A program made the translations under genes and the position numbers. A DNA stretch of 7,105 bases, taken from Lachnospiraceae bacterium. Its GTDB lineage: Bacteria; Bacillota; Clostridia; Lachnospirales; Lachnospiraceae. Of this stretch, positions 5,384 through 7,105 are shown in pieces. Where the stretch lies: contig JAAWLS010000123.1 of NCBI GenBank assembly GCA_022798035.1, forward strand, positions 1-7,105. Reading direction: 5' to 3'. Below the pieces are notes generated by a model that made no database searches, was not told the origin of the DNA, and saw nothing but the letters and a program-made list of their open reading frames with translations. Every line of letters starts with the position of its first letter. Within the stretch, counting starts at the first letter, position 1.

Positions 5384-6057
5384 GCCTCCACCTCAAATTT
5401 GTATCCCATCCCCCAAATCGTCTTGATATAATCTCCCTTGTCTCCCAGTTTGCTGCGCAGCTTTTTCACATGGGTATCTATGGTTCTGGCATCTCCAAAA
5501 TAATCGTAATTCCATACATGATTCAAAATTTTCTCTCTGGAAAGAGCAATTCCCTTATTTTCGATAAAATAAGTGAGAAGTTCAAATTCTTTGTAGCTTA
5601 ATTCCAAATCCTTTCCGTTTACCAGCACCTGATGTCCCAGCTTATCTACCATGATACCGCCGATTTCCAGTGTCTCTTCCTCTTTCTGTCCGGTGCGCCT
5701 GAGAATTGCCGCCACTCTGGCCACTAGAATCTTGGGGCTGAAAGGTTTGGAAATATATTCATCCGCCCCAATATCAAATCCCATCAGTTCATCGCTCTCT
5801 TCTCCCTTTGCCGTCAACATAATAATGGGTACTTTAGAGTTCTCCCTTATCTCTTTGCAGACTTCCCATCCATTGATTTTAGGCATCATAACATCCAGAA
5901 TAATCAGCGCAATATCTTTCTGAGCATAAAATTTGTTCAGGGCGTCCTCCCCATCTCCAGCTTCTATCACTTCAAATTCCTGTTTTACCAGAAAATCCCG
6001 CACCAGCTTCCGCATTCTGCTCTCATCGTCTACCACCAATATTTTTAATTTATCCAT
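5380..6057 (-). CDS. OmpR/PhoB-family response regulator
   Basis: A 225-residue regulator. The receiver (about 4-118) has D10-D11, phospho-acceptor D55 (LIILDVMMP), T82 and K104 (SKPFSP). The C-terminal winged helix (about 130-223) has the recognition region DARTIDTHVKKLRSKLG and the wing IKTIWGMGYKFE typical of OmpR-type DNA-binding domains. Length and domain order are normal. On phosphorylation by the downstream kinase it should dimerise and bind direct-repeat sites. The ATG at 6057 has GGAAGGTG about nine to eleven bases upstream. It is the first gene of the operon. The leader region holds two palindromes (6112-6121, 6124-6137) and, farther up, an array of 23-bp repeats, any of which might serve autoregulation. 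No ordinary promoter close to consensus stands out before it. Confidence 0.94.
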   Translation of the reverse strand: MDKLKILVVDDESRMRKLVRDFLVKQEFEVIEAGDGEDALNKFYAQKDIALIILDVMMPKINGWEVCKEIRENSKVPIIMLTAKGEESDELMGFDIGADEYISKPFSPKILVARVAAILRRTGQKEEETLEIGGIMVDKLGHQVLVNGKDLELSYKEFELLTYFIENKGIALSREKILNHVWNYDYFGDARTIDTHVKKLRSKLGDKGDYIKTIWGMGYKFEVEA

Positions 6058-6060
6058 TTA

Positions 6061-6198
6061 CATTCACACCTTCCGATTTCTCTCCTTTTCTGGCACAATA
6101 TCTATTCCTAGATTGTACAATATGATTATGGATAATCTGTGAAAAAATATCCTCATTTCATCTGTGTACGAAACCCAGCATGAAAATACATAAAAACG
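6061..6198. other. Upstream region of the two-component operon
   Basis: No gene. It contains the palindrome ATTGTACAAT (6112-6121) and, two bases away, the inverted repeat GATTAT-gg-ATAATC (6124-6137), both within 80 bp of the regulator start. On the minus strand TACAAT overlaps the first palindrome and could be a -10, but its -35 region is poor. This would fit an activator-dependent promoter, which is inference. Confidence 0.35.
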
Positions 6199-6312
6199 TT
6201 CCTGTGCAAGGCAGCGCAGGCTTCCTGTACAAGACAGTGCAGGCTTCCTAAATACAAAAAGTGCAGACTTCCTGTACAAGACTGCACAGGCTTCCTGCAG
6301 AAAAAGTGTCCG
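6199..6312. repeat. Five tandem ~23-bp dyad-symmetric repeats
   Basis: Units begin at 6199, 6222, 6245, 6269 and 6292 (periods 23, 23, 24, 23). The plus-strand consensus is roughly TTCCTGTRCAAGACWGYRCA followed by GGC. Each good unit is itself a hairpin, CCTGTAC-aagaca-GTGCAGG (7 bp with a wobble). Unit 3 is degenerate and unit 5 merges into the terminator at 6302-6339. The array is intergenic, between a membrane-protein gene and a two-component operon. It may be a local member of a dispersed repeat family or a multi-site operator. Confidence 0.8.
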
Positions 6313-6339
6313 AAAAAGCCAGCTTTCCAGGACACTTTT
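6302..6339 (-). terminator. Intrinsic terminator of the membrane-protein gene
   Basis: On the minus strand AAAAGTGTCC (6339-6330) pairs with GGACACTTTT (6311-6302), a 10-bp stem, with an inner AAAGC/GCTTT stem in the loop, followed by TTCT. The plus strand also shows a stem with TTTTA after it. It separates the gene ending at 6424 from the repeat array and the two-component operon. Confidence 0.75.
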
Positions 6340-6423
6340 ACACGCAAAATGTTTCCCTCTTTCTGCAAAGAGAAGTATGATAATTATAAATGTTATGCAA
6401 AACACAAACATCCAAACCACACC

Positions 6424-7105
6424 CTATGGATTTCCCCGCTCTCTTTCTTTCAGGCTTCTCTCCCTCTCTTCTAATTCCTGTTCCCACTGGGCATATTTGT
6501 CCACAATCTTATTCTCATAGTTAATGATATTGGGATGCTCATCCATCAATGTAATCACAATCATCCCCACAGCTACCAGAAGAAGGAAAAAATTGGCTGC
6601 CAGACTAAAGCGCAGAAATCCTCTGCTGCTTTTCAATTTGCTCTCTGCTCGTCTCTGCCGCAGTTCTGCCGCCCGTCTCTTCTCTTTTTCCTGCTCCAGC
6701 TTTTCTTCATATTCTTCTACCAGTTTTTCCTCTTCTGTTAATTCTGTCTCACCCAGCCCCGCCATAATTTTTTCAGGCTGACGGCTGCGGGGCTTTTCAA
6801 AACTATAAGGAATTTGTCCCTGCTCAACCATAGTTTCTTCCGGCTGACGGCTGACGACGGCAGGTTTTGTTGTCTCTTTTACCTGGATTGGCTCCAGTCC
6901 TTCTTTTTTTATCTCCGGGATTCTGGAAAGATAATCCCGAAGCTGCTTTAAGTACATCAGCCCCACCGGGGTCTCAAACACGTTTTCTGCCGTGAGCTTT
7001 CGGTACATCTCCAATACCATTCTAGGATTTTTCATATCCAGATTTTCTTTTACATATTTTATGCTTTCTGCCTCCCGGAGGGCCTTCTGGGCTGTTTCCC
7101 TGCCG
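6424..7105 (-). CDS. Single-pass membrane protein with coiled coils, unknown function (5' end outside window)
   Basis: The frame is open to the right edge, giving 226 visible residues. An internal ATG at 7035 (visible residue 24) has no Shine-Dalgarno, and the residues before it (ETAQKALREAESIKYVKENLD) continue a plausible helix, so the true start is probably outside. Visible residues about 24-65 are a helical part (NPRMVLEMYRKLTAENVFET, PVGLMYLKQLRDYLSRI). Then comes a charged linker with two copies of SRQPE (visible residues about 85 and 107, 22 apart) and a long Glu/Lys/Arg coiled coil (about 123-160). A TM segment follows at about 166-187 (SLAANFFLLLVAVGMIVITL), and a second charged helix ends ELEERERSLKERERGNP. 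I do not recognise the family. A scaffold or envelope-associated role is possible but unsupported. Its terminator at 6302-6339 shows it is separate from the two-component operon. Confidence 0.75.
   Translation of the reverse strand, partial: GRETAQKALREAESIKYVKENLDMKNPRMVLEMYRKLTAENVFETPVGLMYLKQLRDYLSRIPEIKKEGLEPIQVKETTKPAVVSRQPEETMVEQGQIPYSFEKPRSRQPEKIMAGLGETELTEEEKLVEEYEEKLEQEKEKRRAAELRQRRAESKLKSSRGFLRFSLAANFFLLLVAVGMIVITLMDEHPNIINYENKIVDKYAQWEQELEERERSLKERERGNP

Noticed and set aside
6064..6420. 118-codon minus-strand frame starting with GTG and a hydrophobic stretch, right after the membrane-protein gene
   Set aside because: It has no Shine-Dalgarno, runs through a strong terminator and the tandem repeats, and its cysteine-rich middle is just the repeat translated.

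Overview
The window looks like chromosomal DNA of an anaerobic gut Firmicute, most likely of the Lachnospiraceae (Clostridia). This is an inference from strong Shine-Dalgarno sequences, the style of the integrase/excisionase/XRE genes, a stand-alone cheV and a VanS-like histidine kinase. No rRNA, tRNA or other definite taxonomic marker is present.

Left part (1 to about 1440): one end of an integrated mobile element, probably an integrative conjugative element or a remnant of one. On the minus strand lie the first 44 codons of a tyrosine integrase (1-134, running off the window) and a 59-codon excisionase-like winged-HTH gene (312-491). A divergent plus-strand gene (859-1374) encodes an XRE-family regulator. 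The region between the divergent genes holds two convincing promoters (TTGACT-17-TAATAT leftward, TTGCTA-17-TATACT rightward) and repeated AAATTTGT-type sites, which looks like a repressor-controlled excision switch. Between xis and int are four head-to-tail copies of the last 33 bp of the xis gene, the most unusual structure in the window. A strong bidirectional terminator (1395-1441) closes the XRE gene. The element/host border probably lies between it and cheV (1679).

Middle part (1679-3908): two host-like minus-strand genes. The first is cheV (CheW domain fused to a receiver domain), preceded by about 230 nt of leader with its own extended -10 promoter, several hairpins and an internal terminator-like hairpin. 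The second is a lipoprotein with an acidic linker and a C-terminal DUF4352-like beta domain, with a clear promoter. A heavily structured intergenic block (3761-3889) separates it from the next operon.

Right part (3911-7105): a minus-strand two-component operon, an OmpR-family response regulator followed by a sensor kinase with a 4-nt ATGA overlap. Upstream are five tandem ~23-bp dyad-symmetric repeats and a strong terminator. The terminator ends a single-pass, coiled-coil membrane protein gene that is cut by the right edge of the window.

The genes do not form one pathway. The left part is a mobile-element control module, and the rest is signal transduction (chemotaxis coupling, envelope sensing) plus two envelope proteins of unknown role. 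I did not find a coherent new defence or biosynthetic system. The points of interest are the regulatory architecture and the repeats.
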